16,124 nucleotides of DNA from JAAYZM01 sp964510785 (GTDB lineage: Bacteria > Actinomycetota > Actinomycetes > Actinomycetales > Cellulomonadaceae), in the NCBI GenBank assembly GCA_964510785.1, contig CAZECM010000066.1, positions 1-16,124 on the forward strand, written 5' to 3'. The notes beneath the pieces were generated by a model. It was not told the DNA's origin and searched no databases. It was given only the letters and a program-made list of their open reading frames with translations. Below are positions 1 through 7,085 of this stretch, piece after piece. The first letter of the stretch is position 1; each line of letters opens with the position of its first letter. The translations under genes were made by a program, and so were the position numbers.

Positions 1-383
1 GACGCGACGATGATCGTGGCCCGGTCGGCGGGCACGCCCTTGACCTCGTAGCCCCACGCGCGGGCGGCCTTGATGGCGGTCTCGACGGCCTCGGCGCCCG
101 TGTTCATCGGGAGCATCATCGAGCCGCCCACGAGCGAGCACACGGCCTCGGCGAACGGTTCGAGCAGGTCGTGCCCGAAGGCCCGCGAGGTCAGCGTGAG
201 GCGGTCGAGCTGGGCGCGCGCGGCGGCCACGAGCGCGGGGTGGCGGTGCCCGAAGTTGAGGGCCGAGTAGCCCGCGAGCAGGTCGAGGTAGCGCGTGCCG
301 TCGTCGGACACGACCCAGCACCCCTCGCCCGAGGCGAGCGTCACGGGCAGCGGCGCGTAGTTCGGGGCGAGGAAGGACTTCAT
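1..383 (-). CDS. rocD: Ornithine aminotransferase, N-terminal part (runs off the left edge)
   Basis: This gene encodes a PLP-dependent ornithine--oxo-acid transaminase, which converts ornithine and 2-oxoglutarate to glutamate-5-semialdehyde and glutamate in the cytoplasm. Only the first 127 residues are in the window; the PLP lysine lies outside. Visible family signatures are GYSALNFGHRHP (about residues 39-50), LTLTSRAFGHD (about 62-72) and the cofactor-binding MNTGAEAVETAIKAAR, which match the OAT subgroup of class III aminotransferases. The ATG at 383-381 shares ATGA with the TGA stop of the upstream guanidino-hydrolase gene, so the two are probably translationally coupled and co-transcribed. 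The neighbour is expected to supply its substrate, ornithine. Other class III transaminases are possible, but the MNTG and TSRAF motifs and the partner gene argue for RocD. Confidence 0.93.
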   Translation of the reverse strand, partial: MKSFLAPNYAPLPVTLASGEGCWVVSDDGTRYLDLLAGYSALNFGHRHPALVAAARAQLDRLTLTSRAFGHDLLEPFAEAVCSLVGGSMMLPMNTGAEAVETAIKAARAWGYEVKGVPADRATIIVA

Positions 384-1216
384 CGCGCGTGCCGGATCTC
401 GAGGGTGCAGCACTTCGCGCCGCCGCCACCCTTGAGGAGCTCGGAGGTGTCGATCGGGATGGGCCGGTAGCCACGCTCGCGCAGGCGCTCGGCGAGGTCG
501 ACGGCGCCCGGCGCGACGATGACGTTCTCGCCGTCGCTCACGGCGTTGAGACCCAGCGCGATCGCGTCCCGTTCCGTCGCGACGATCGCGTCCGGGAAGC
601 GGCGGCGCAGCTCCTCGAGGGAGGCGGGGGAGAAGGCGCCCGGGTAGTAGGCGACCTGCGGGTCGGCCGCGTCCGAGCCGAGCACGGCGAGCGCGGTGTC
701 GAGGTGGTAGTAGTTCGGGTTGGTGAGCTCGAGCGTGACGACCTCGCGGCCCGTGAGCTGGGCGAGCTCGGCGTGCGCCTCGAGGTCGGTGCGGAAGCCC
801 GTGCCGGCCAGGACCACGTCGCCGACCACGAGCAGGTCGCCCTCGCCCTCGTTGACCTGGGCGGCGGTGTGCGTGACGAAGCCCTGGTCCGCGAACCACT
901 TCTGGTAGGCGGGGCCCTCGGGCTGGCGCTGCGGATAGCGGAACTTCGCGGAGTACACGAGCCCGTCGACCACGGTCGCGCCGTTGGCGGCGTAGACCAT
1001 GTCCGGCAGGCCCTCGAGCGGCTCGATGAGCTCGACGCGATGGCCGAGCTCGAGGTAGGTGTCGTGCAGCGCGTGCCACTGGCGCAGCGCGAGGGGCGTG
1101 TCGGTGGGCCGCTCGGGGTGCATCCAGGGGTTGATCTCGTAGGAGACGGTGTAGTGGACCGGCTCGCACATCAGGTAGTGGCGAACCGACTGTCCGGGCG
1201 CGCTGGGCGTGCTCAT
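380..1216 (-). CDS. ddaH: Arginine dihydrolase-like guanidino-hydrolase (usually annotated dimethylargininase, DdaH)
   Basis: This is a 278-residue enzyme of the guanidine-group-modifying (amidinotransferase/arginine deiminase) superfamily. The catalytic His is in HLDTAL (His171) and the nucleophile is in GGGGAKCCT (Cys269, the CxT cysteine). Asn29 in EINPWM and Asn78 in VYAAN lie 49 residues apart, the same spacing I recall for Asn22 and Asn71 of cyanobacterial ArgZ/AgrE. Those two residues allow arginine to be split to ornithine, CO2 and two NH3, whereas true DDAH/ADI enzymes have Asp at the second site. The start is the ATG at 1216, preceded by GAGGAGG at good spacing; longer readings upstream lack a ribosome site. 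The stop overlaps the rocD start, which fits an arginine to ornithine to glutamate-semialdehyde route. Dimethylarginine hydrolysis cannot be excluded. Confidence 0.88.
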   Translation of the reverse strand: MSTPSAPGQSVRHYLMCEPVHYTVSYEINPWMHPERPTDTPLALRQWHALHDTYLELGHRVELIEPLEGLPDMVYAANGATVVDGLVYSAKFRYPQRQPEGPAYQKWFADQGFVTHTAAQVNEGEGDLLVVGDVVLAGTGFRTDLEAHAELAQLTGREVVTLELTNPNYYHLDTALAVLGSDAADPQVAYYPGAFSPASLEELRRRFPDAIVATERDAIALGLNAVSDGENVIVAPGAVDLAERLRERGYRPIPIDTSELLKGGGGAKCCTLEIRHAR

Positions 1217-1310
1217 CTGACCTCCTCGGGTAACTCGCCTCCGACACTCGTTCCCGTGCAAGGCGTCCCTTCGAGAGTAGGGCGCGCGGGGAGGGATTCG
1301 GGCGGTGCGT

Positions 1311-1371
1311 CGTTGCGCGTCGGGGTGCGGTTCGTTGCGTTCGAGGGGCCGACGACGGCGATTCGTTGCGT
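1311..1371. repeat. Three CGTTGCG direct repeats in a divergent promoter region
   Basis: The 193-bp gap between ddaH (minus) and the aldo/keto reductase (plus) carries CGTTGCG at 1311-1317, 1333-1339 and 1364-1370. The last two are within a longer identical TTCGTTGCGT (1331-1340 and 1362-1371). Start-to-start spacings are 22 and 31 bp, roughly two and three helical turns, as expected for an iterated regulator-binding site. The assignment as an operator is inference. A TACTCT hexamer on the minus strand (1279-1274) could be the -10 of ddaH, and TAGGTT at 1396-1401 the -10 of the reductase. Confidence 0.35.
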
Positions 1372-1409
1372 GCTCGGGTCCTCGGCGACTCACGATAGGT
1401 TTGCTGGTC

Positions 1410-2408
1410 ATGGAGCAACGGATTCTCGGCCGCACGCAGCGGCCCGTCAGTGTGGTGGGACTCGGGTGCTGGCAGCTCGGCGCGGACTGGGGTGACGTGG
1501 CGGAGGACGACGCGCTCGCTGTCGTGCACGCCGCCCTCGACGCGGGGGTCACCTTCCTCGACACGGCCGACGTCTACGGCGACGGACGCTCGGAGCGCCT
1601 GGTCGGGCGGGTCCTCGCGGAGCGGGGCGACGGCAGCGTGCTCGTCGCGACCAAGATGGGCCGGCGCGCATCGCCGCACGTGGCCGACGAGTACACCGCG
1701 GACAGCTTCCGCCGCTGGAACGACCGCTCGCGCGAGAACTTGGGCGTCGACACCCTCGACCTCGTCCAGCTGCACTGCCCGCCGAGCGAGGTGCTCTCGC
1801 GGGACGTGACGTACGACGTGCTCGACGAGATGGTCGCCGAGGGGCGCATCGCCGCCTACGGGGTCAGCGTCGAGACGGTCGAGGAGGCGCTCACCGCGAT
1901 CGCCCGCCCGCACGTCGCGAGCATCCAGATCATCCTCAACATCTTCCGGCGCAAGCCCCTCGAGCGGGTGCTGCCCGCCGCGCTCGCGGCCGGCGTGGGG
2001 ATCATCGCGCGCGTCCCCCTCGCGAGCGGGCTGCTCACGGGGCGGTACGACGACGCGACCGAGTTCGCCTCCAACGACCACCGCACGTTCAACCGGGCCG
2101 GCGAGGCGTTCGACGTCGGCGAGACGTTCGCGGGCGTGCCCTACGGCGTGGGCGTGCTCGCCGCGCAGCGGGTCTCCGTGGTGGCCGACCGCGCGGCGAT
2201 GTCCGACGTCTCGACGGCGCAGTTCGCGCTGCGCTGGATCATCGACCAGCCGGGTGTCACGACCGTGATCCCGGGGGCCAGCCGCCCCGAGCAGGCGCGT
2301 GCCAACGCCGCGGCTGCCGAGCTGCCCTCGATCGAGGCCGACGCGCTACGTGCCCTCGAGGCCATCTACGACGAGGACATCCGGCCCCACGTGCACCACC
2401 GCTGGTGA
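1410..2408 (+). CDS. Aldo/keto reductase family oxidoreductase
   Basis: This is a 332-residue NADPH-dependent aldo/keto reductase with a TIM-barrel fold. The tetrad is visible: Asp51 and Tyr56 in FLDTADVYGDG, Lys82 in VLVATKMG and His122 in DLVQLHCPP. The C-terminal cofactor-binding segment TTVIPGASRPEQ is intact, and the length is normal for the YajO/PdxI-like non-sugar AKR group. The start is the ATG at 1410; the frame stays open further upstream but has no ribosome site there. No Shine-Dalgarno precedes 1410, while TAGGTT lies 8 nt before it, so the mRNA may be leaderless. The gene diverges from the arginine genes and converges on ecsC with a 24-bp gap. The substrate cannot be told from sequence. 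Confidence 0.9.
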   Translation: MEQRILGRTQRPVSVVGLGCWQLGADWGDVAEDDALAVVHAALDAGVTFLDTADVYGDGRSERLVGRVLAERGDGSVLVATKMGRRASPHVADEYTADSFRRWNDRSRENLGVDTLDLVQLHCPPSEVLSRDVTYDVLDEMVAEGRIAAYGVSVETVEEALTAIARPHVASIQIILNIFRRKPLERVLPAALAAGVGIIARVPLASGLLTGRYDDATEFASNDHRTFNRAGEAFDVGETFAGVPYGVGVLAAQRVSVVADRAAMSDVSTAQFALRWIIDQPGVTTVIPGASRPEQARANAAAAELPSIEADALRALEAIYDEDIRPHVHHRW

Positions 2409-2409
2409 T

Positions 2410-2427
2410 CCACGCCGGGTCGCGTGG
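2410..2427. terminator. Short hairpin between convergent genes
   Basis: CCACGC (2410-2415) pairs perfectly with GCGTGG (2422-2427) around a 6-nt loop in the 24-bp gap between two convergent genes. There is no U-tract on either strand, so it is at best a weak bidirectional terminator. The position is the main argument. Confidence 0.35.
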
Positions 2428-2432
2428 CGAGG

Positions 2433-3155
2433 TCAGCCGCGCTGCCCGGTCGGGAGCTCGAGCGGGGGCAGCGTCTCGGACGACGCCTCGATGACCTCGA
2501 TGACCTCGCGGAAGTAGGCGGGCGCCTCGCCGAACGCCTCGCGGGCGTTGCGCACCACGGACTTGCTGAGCGCCCGGGCGCCCGTGGCCCCGACCACGGC
2601 GCCGATCCCGAACGGCAGGATGCGCCCGAACGCGAGCGCGCCCTGCGAGGCCGCCTGGGTGCGCACGAGCCGCTTGGTGAGCGTCGAGTTGACGGCCTTG
2701 ACCGTGCCGAGAGGTAACCGCGTGAGGAGCTGGGTCGCCCAGCGCCCGGACGAGAACAGCCCCAGCTCGCCGACGGCCTTCGCGCCGTCCTTGCCGAGCA
2801 CGGTGGTCAGGAGGAGAGCACGACGACGTTCGGCGTCGTCCACCTCGATGCCGTGCACGTCGGCGACGGCGAGCGCGAAGGCCGCCGACGCCGCGAAGTA
2901 GGTCCCGACGTTGGCGGTGGTGAGCGCGATGCTGATGCCCGTGCCGACGGCGGGGAACGCGGCCGCGGCACCCACGGCACCGCCCGCCGTGGCCGAGACC
3001 GCGAGGTACTCACGCTCGAGCAGCGCGATGACCTGGTCCGGCGTGGCCCCGGGGTTCCTGCGGCGGATCTTCTCGACGTGCGCGTGCACCACCGAGCTCG
3101 GGATGGTCACGGCCCGGTCCAGGGCGGCCGAGACGATCGTGACGACGTCCGCCAT
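2433..3155 (-). CDS. EcsC family protein
   Basis: This 240-residue protein has the layout of the EcsC family (PF12787). A charged N-terminal helical part is followed by a Gly/Ala-rich membrane-interacting core (about residues 52-100, including FPAVGTGISIALTTANVG) and a second Gly/Ala hydrophobic stretch (about 172-196). The function is poorly known; Bacillus EcsC is encoded beside the EcsAB transporter, but no transporter is here. The ATG at 3155 shares one base with the TGA of the upstream OsmC gene and has no clear ribosome site, which suggests translational coupling. The same frame stays open far upstream, but that part is the antisense shadow of osmC. It may act in the membrane as a stress-related helper; this is a guess. 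Confidence 0.8.
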   Translation of the reverse strand: MADVVTIVSAALDRAVTIPSSVVHAHVEKIRRRNPGATPDQVIALLEREYLAVSATAGGAVGAAAAFPAVGTGISIALTTANVGTYFAASAAFALAVADVHGIEVDDAERRRALLLTTVLGKDGAKAVGELGLFSSGRWATQLLTRLPLGTVKAVNSTLTKRLVRTQAASQGALAFGRILPFGIGAVVGATGARALSKSVVRNAREAFGEAPAYFREVIEVIEASSETLPPLELPTGQRG

Positions 3156-3595
3156 CAGCCGGCCGTCTCGATCGCCAGGTCGACCGTCGCACCCGCCATG
3201 AGGGTGCGACCCACGTTGCAGTGGCCGTCGATGGCCCGTTCGACCACGGTGAGCACGCGGGCGCGCGTCGCCTCGTCGAGGTCGGACAGGTCCACGACGA
3301 GCTCCTCGACGAGCGCTGGGTAGCGCTTCTCGTCGGGGTCGGCGGCGCCGGCGGCCCGGACCTCGACGTCGTAGTCGTCCCCGAGCGCGCGGGCGAGCGG
3401 TGACTCGGCCGTCACCGCGCTGCAGGCCGCGAGCGCGACCTTCATGAGCTCGCCGGGCGTGAAGTACTCGCCCTCGACGCCGGACGCGGAGATCTGCACG
3501 CTCGCGCCGCGCGGGTTGTGGCCGGTGAAGGTCTTCACGCCGGTGCGCCGCACCCACACGGGGTTGCTCGGCCCGGAACTCAGCTCGATCGTCAT
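3155..3595 (-). CDS. OsmC family peroxiredoxin-like protein
   Basis: This 146-residue protein has the two conserved cysteines of OsmC/Ohr proteins, Cys58 in ALAACSAVTAE and Cys126 in DGHCNVGRTL, plus the TPGELMKVALAAC helix start. The family reduces organic hydroperoxides with thiol chemistry in the cytoplasm. The ATG at 3595 gives the standard N-terminus. No good ribosome site is seen, but GACGAT sits 6 nt before the ATG, compatible with a leaderless mRNA. It is followed directly (1-bp overlap) by the EcsC gene, so both are probably one operon. OsmC versus Ohr subgroup is not settled; the first Cys context favours a general OsmC. Confidence 0.88.
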   Translation of the reverse strand: MTIELSSGPSNPVWVRRTGVKTFTGHNPRGASVQISASGVEGEYFTPGELMKVALAACSAVTAESPLARALGDDYDVEVRAAGAADPDEKRYPALVEELVVDLSDLDEATRARVLTVVERAIDGHCNVGRTLMAGATVDLAIETAG

Positions 3596-3766
3596 GCGCA
3601 CATCGTCGCACCCCAGGGGCGCGGGTGTCGTGACAGCGACGCGATGTGGCGTCTGTGCGGAGTCTGGACGGGGTTGCGGCCGGGTTGCGGCGGCTCGTCC
3701 GGCATGTCCGGGTTGTGCTGGGTATCGTCGGACGCGGACCTGACCCTCTTGCCCCAAGGTGTGCCC

Positions 3767-4444
3767 GTGATCTCCATGCTCAACGTCCTGCTCCCGCTCG
3801 CCCTGGCCGTGGCGGTCTCGCCCGTGGCCGTCTACGGCGTGATCCGGATGACGCTCGCCGCGCCCGTGTCGATGGCACCCGACTGGGGCTTCCTCACCGG
3901 GTGGGTCGTGGGCCTCGTGGCCCTGGTCGGGCTCGTCGCGGTGCTCGTGGCGCTCGTCACGGGGGCGCTCACGGGCACGGGGTTCGCCGTCGTCGCCGGG
4001 CTGCTGTTCCTCGCGCTCGGCCTGCTCTCGTGGAACCTTGCCCTGCGCCGCTGGCGCGCGCGGCCGCGGCCGGGGGAGCCGGCGCGCTGGCCCTCGTGGG
4101 TCGAGGGTGCGGCGGACGCCGACCCGGCCAAGGCGAGCGGGCTCGGTTTCGCGCTCGCGGCGCTCGACCTCAAGAACCTGACGCTCGGGGCCGCGGCCGG
4201 CGTGTTCCTCGCGTTGAGCCGGGCGAGCTTCGGGTCGATCACGCTGGGGGCCGTCGTCTTCGTCGTCGTGGCCAGCGCGGCGCTGCTCGTGGTCACGGTG
4301 GGCTTCCGCCTTGCCCGACGGCGGGTCGAGGCGCCCCTGGCACGGCTCGCGGCCGGCCTCGAGCTGAACCTGGGCGGCGTCGAGTCCGTCGCGCTGCTCG
4401 TCGCGGGCGGGCTGCTCGTGGGGGCGGGGCTCGCGGCGTTCTGA
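3767..4444 (+). CDS. GAP (Sap/sulfolipid-addressing-like) family membrane protein
   Basis: This 225-residue integral membrane protein has about six predicted helices (residues roughly 5-28, 41-65, 71-94, 125-150, 157-182, 203-222). A polar Arg/Pro loop with PxRWPSW (about 98-118) follows the third helix. This is the pattern of the actinobacterial GAP/SfLAP family (PF11139), linked in mycobacteria to lipid or glycopeptidolipid export. The GTG at 3767 was chosen because AAGG (3756-3759) lies 7 nt upstream; the in-frame ATG at 3776 is too far from it. The divergent spacer to osmC holds two tandem GGGTTGCGGC copies (3671 and 3682). The cargo is unknown. Confidence 0.75.
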   Translation: MISMLNVLLPLALAVAVSPVAVYGVIRMTLAAPVSMAPDWGFLTGWVVGLVALVGLVAVLVALVTGALTGTGFAVVAGLLFLALGLLSWNLALRRWRARPRPGEPARWPSWVEGAADADPAKASGLGFALAALDLKNLTLGAAAGVFLALSRASFGSITLGAVVFVVVASAALLVVTVGFRLARRRVEAPLARLAAGLELNLGGVESVALLVAGGLLVGAGLAAF

Positions 4445-4453
4445 TCTTCGGTG

Positions 4454-4496
4454 TTGACAGCGATACGTCAAAGATATATCGTTAGCGTATCGATAC
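4454..4496 (+). promoter_or_regulatory. Promoter of the PadR gene with overlapping inverted repeats (candidate autoregulatory operator)
   Basis: TTGACA (4454-4459) and TATCGT (4477-4482) are separated by 17 bp, the best housekeeping-type promoter in the window. CGATACG (4461-4467) and CGTATCG (4486-4492) form an inverted repeat that brackets the -10, with the small palindromes GATATATC (4473-4480) and GTATCGATAC (4487-4496) inside and beside it. AT-rich GATATATC-type palindromes are common operators of PadR regulators, and the next gene downstream is padR, so self-repression is the likely reading. Transcription would start near 4489, leaving a leader of about 110 nt. Confidence 0.72.
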
Positions 4497-4597
4497 AGCA
4501 GATGGCCCGGATCACGGCGTGCGGAAACCGCCCCGGACCCGCGTATCGCCCGGCACCAGGACATGGCGCCGGAAGCTCCGATCTCAGGAGAACCCCC

Positions 4598-5425
4598 ATG
4601 CGCAACGCATCCTTCAACCAGCCCCGCCGGCAGCGCCCGGCATCCTTCGGCCCCCGCGCCGAGGCGCAGTTCACCGTCGACCTCACCACCGGGCCCGTCC
4701 GGCGCGGTCGGCGACACCACGACGAGTTCGGTCGTGACCACGATGAGCCGGGTCGCGGCCGCGGCGGTCGTGGCCGAGGCCGCGGATTCGGCCCGGGTGG
4801 CCCCGAGCTGGGCCCTGACGGTCCCGGCTTCGGCCCTGGCTTCGGCCCCGGTGGCAGCGGGCGTCGAGGGCCCGGTGGCCCGGGTGGCCGTGGCCGTGGC
4901 GGCCGTGGCCGTGCGGCGCGCGGCGACGTGCGCTCGGCGATCCTGCTGCTCCTCACCGAGCAGCCCATGCACGGCTACCAGATCATCCAGGAGATCACCG
5001 AGCGCTCCTCGGGCACCTGGACCCCCAGCCCCGGCGCGGTCTACCCCGCGATCGGGCTGCTCACCGACGAGGGCCTCGTGACGACGACGGCGGACGGCGG
5101 GCGCAACCTCGCCTCGCTGACCGACGAGGGTCGCACGTACGTCGAGGCGAACGCCAAGGCGCTCGGTACCCCGTGGGACGACGTCGCGGCACACTCGCCG
5201 CACCGCCGCCACGAGCTCCGTGCCGGGGTCGAGGCACTGGCCGACGCCGTGCGCCAGGTGGCCCGTGTGGGCTCCGAGGCCCAGACGGCGGCTGCTCTGA
5301 CCGCGCTCGAGAACGCCCGGCGGGAGATCTACCTGATCCTCGCCGAGGCCGGACCGGCCGCCGGTGCGGCCAGCGACGGACCCGAGGGCGACGGTCCCGC
5401 AAGCGGTTCGCCGTCGGACAGCTGA
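4598..5425 (+). CDS. PadR family transcriptional regulator with RG/GP-rich N-terminus
   Basis: This 275-residue regulator carries a PadR winged helix at about residues 108-185, with the signatures MHGYQIIQEI and SPGAVYPAIGLLTDEGLV, and a C-terminal helical dimerisation part (about 205-252). The first 107 residues are low complexity, dominated by GRGRGG and GPGFGP repeats. Such disordered basic tails are common in actinobacterial PadR proteins and probably add DNA affinity. The ATG at 4598 follows AGGAG (4586-4590) at 7 nt. No efflux pump or other obvious target gene lies next to it, so it probably regulates itself and a remote target. Family assignment is firm; the ligand is unknown. Confidence 0.9.
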   Translation: MRNASFNQPRRQRPASFGPRAEAQFTVDLTTGPVRRGRRHHDEFGRDHDEPGRGRGGRGRGRGFGPGGPELGPDGPGFGPGFGPGGSGRRGPGGPGGRGRGGRGRAARGDVRSAILLLLTEQPMHGYQIIQEITERSSGTWTPSPGAVYPAIGLLTDEGLVTTTADGGRNLASLTDEGRTYVEANAKALGTPWDDVAAHSPHRRHELRAGVEALADAVRQVARVGSEAQTAAALTALENARREIYLILAEAGPAAGAASDGPEGDGPASGSPSDS

Positions 5426-5453
5426 GAGCTGAACCCCCAACCCCTTCTGAAGT

Positions 5454-5500
5454 CAACGTGGGCGATTACTTGCGGTATTCGCAAGGAATCGCCCACGTTG
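5454..5500. repeat. 47-nt near-perfect hairpin element
   Basis: A 14-bp perfect arm CAACGTGGGCGATT (5454-5467) pairs with AATCGCCCACGTTG (5487-5500). After one A/G mismatch, the inner arm CTTGCG (5469-5474) pairs with CGCAAG (5480-5485) round the loop GTATT. Total pairing is 20 of 21 positions. It lies between padR and the nuclease operon, both on the plus strand. It has no following U-tract, so it is not a canonical terminator, though it may end padR transcripts. A small mobile or REP-like element, or a protein-binding cruciform, is equally possible. No second copy was seen in this window. Confidence 0.8.
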
Positions 5501-5597
5501 TCGCTCTTTGAGGCTCCCCGGGTGTGATCGCCATCCACAAGTGCCGAGAACCCGTGAACCACTGCTCTGTGTCTGCAGACCTCGGTACGGTGCGAGC

Positions 5598-7085
5598 ATG
5601 ACTTCGCCGACGCCGCCGAACTGGTACGCCGATCCGCAGAACCCCGCCCTGGTCCGCTGGTGGGACGGGCACCGCTGGACCGAGCACGTCCAGCAGGTTG
5701 CCCCCACGGCGACTGCCGGTGCGCCTCAAGGCGCCGCTCCTGCACGGACGCACGCCAGTACGGCGCCGGAAGTGCAGGTCGCGCAGGGCGCCGAGCAGGC
5801 TGGCCGCCGCAAGATCGGCTTGTTCGGGGCTCGATCGGCCGCGCGAGATCTGGCCGAGGAGAACGACCAGCTCCGCGCGACGCTCGCGCAGGCCGGCGCG
5901 CTCGAGCTCGCGGACATCGAACTGAAGACTGCGGAAGCGAGGGATGCGCTTGCGCGTCTCCACGCCGAGACCACCAACGCACAGCGAGAGCTTGGGGCAC
6001 TGCGCCAGCAGGCCCTCGATGTTCGACACGCAATCGATGTCCAAGAGTTCGGCCTCTACGACTTCGAGCACCCGGCGGAAGCGTCCGCACAGCTGGCTGC
6101 AGAGCTCTCAGCGGTCCGGCTGGCGATCCGCAAGTGCGTATCGGACAAGCGAGCAACCAGTGCCATCACCACGTTCACTTTTGACGGCTCGGCGGCCAAG
6201 GGGCGCCAGTTCATCGACGCGATGTCGAAGATGATGCTCGCGGCGTACAACGCCGAGGCGGAGAACGCGATCAAGACTGTGAGGGCAGGAGGCCTGAGTA
6301 CCGCGACTGCGCGCCTCGAGAAGACGGCGGAGCGAGTCATGAAGAACGGCCGCATGATTTCGCTCCAGATCACTGGGGAGTACCACCAACTGCGCATCCG
6401 CGAGCTAGCTCTCGCCGCCCGGCACCTTGCCGCTGTGCAGGCGGAGAAGGAGCTCGAGCGGGCTCGCCGCGAGGAGCTGCGTGAGGCGAAGCGTGCCGAG
6501 GAAGAGCTCAAGCGCGAGCGCGCGAAGCTCGACAAGGAGCGCGAGCACTACGTGAACGCCCTCGCAGCTCTGGAAGCCCGTGGCGACAGCGAAGGAGCCG
6601 AGGATCTGCGTGCCAAGCTCGGTGAGATCGACGCCGCGATCGCCGACGTCGACTACCGCGCTGCGAACGTTCGGGCCGGATATGTCTACGTCGTCTCGAA
6701 CCTCGGCTCCATGGGCGAGACCGTGGTGAAGATCGGCATGACTCGGCGCCTCGACCCCATGGACCGAGTTCGTGAGCTCTCGGACGCTTCAGTCCCCTTC
6801 AACTTCGACGTGCACGCCCTGTTCTTCTCTGAGGACGCCTTCGGCATCGAGGCGATGCTCCACCGGCACTTCGCCGACCGTCGCGTCAACCGGATCAACC
6901 TTCGTCGTGAGTTCTTTTACGCAACGCCGTCCGAGGTTCTGGACGCGCTGCACGAGCACAACGTCGCGGTGGTCGAGTATCAGACTGAGGCGACCGCCGA
7001 GGAGTTCCGTGCATCGCGCGAACTTGCGGCGACTGCTGGCAGTGCGGTTCCAGCGACTCTGGCAGCAGAGGGCTACGCACCATGA
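5598..7085 (+). CDS. DUF2510 - coiled coil - DUF4041 - GIY-YIG (Mug113/T5orf172) nuclease, SNIPE-like
   Basis: This is a 495-residue protein. Domains in order: a DUF2510 tryptophan motif (PPNWYADPQNPALVRWWDG, residues 6-24); a linker; a coiled coil (about 80-148); a DUF4041-like region (about 145-290, from VQEFGLYDFEHPAE on); a Lys/Glu/Arg coiled coil (about 280-355); and a GIY-YIG nuclease domain (361-446) with YVYV, VVKIGMTR, Arg390, Glu418 and REFF (437-440). DUF4041 with GIY-YIG is the architecture of SNIPE, reported to cut phage DNA during injection at the membrane. No membrane helix is visible here, unlike SNIPE. The ATG at 5598 has no Shine-Dalgarno, but TACGGT lies 6 nt upstream, so the mRNA may be leaderless. 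The gene overlaps the next one by ATGA. Codon use is less GC-biased than neighbours. The nuclease family is firm; the defence role is inferred. Confidence 0.86.
   Translation: MTSPTPPNWYADPQNPALVRWWDGHRWTEHVQQVAPTATAGAPQGAAPARTHASTAPEVQVAQGAEQAGRRKIGLFGARSAARDLAEENDQLRATLAQAGALELADIELKTAEARDALARLHAETTNAQRELGALRQQALDVRHAIDVQEFGLYDFEHPAEASAQLAAELSAVRLAIRKCVSDKRATSAITTFTFDGSAAKGRQFIDAMSKMMLAAYNAEAENAIKTVRAGGLSTATARLEKTAERVMKNGRMISLQITGEYHQLRIRELALAARHLAAVQAEKELERARREELREAKRAEEELKRERAKLDKEREHYVNALAALEARGDSEGAEDLRAKLGEIDAAIADVDYRAANVRAGYVYVVSNLGSMGETVVKIGMTRRLDPMDRVRELSDASVPFNFDVHALFFSEDAFGIEAMLHRHFADRRVNRINLRREFFYATPSEVLDALHEHNVAVVEYQTEATAEEFRASRELAATAGSAVPATLAAEGYAP

Noticed and set aside
389..1495. 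Long plus-strand open frame opposite ddaH
   Set aside because: It is a GC-rich shadow frame. The opposite strand encodes a complete enzyme with catalytic motifs, and this frame has no domain.
3155..5440. 761-codon minus-strand frame reaching across padR
   Set aside because: Only its last 146 codons (the OsmC gene) are real; the rest is the antisense of the GAP-family and padR genes.
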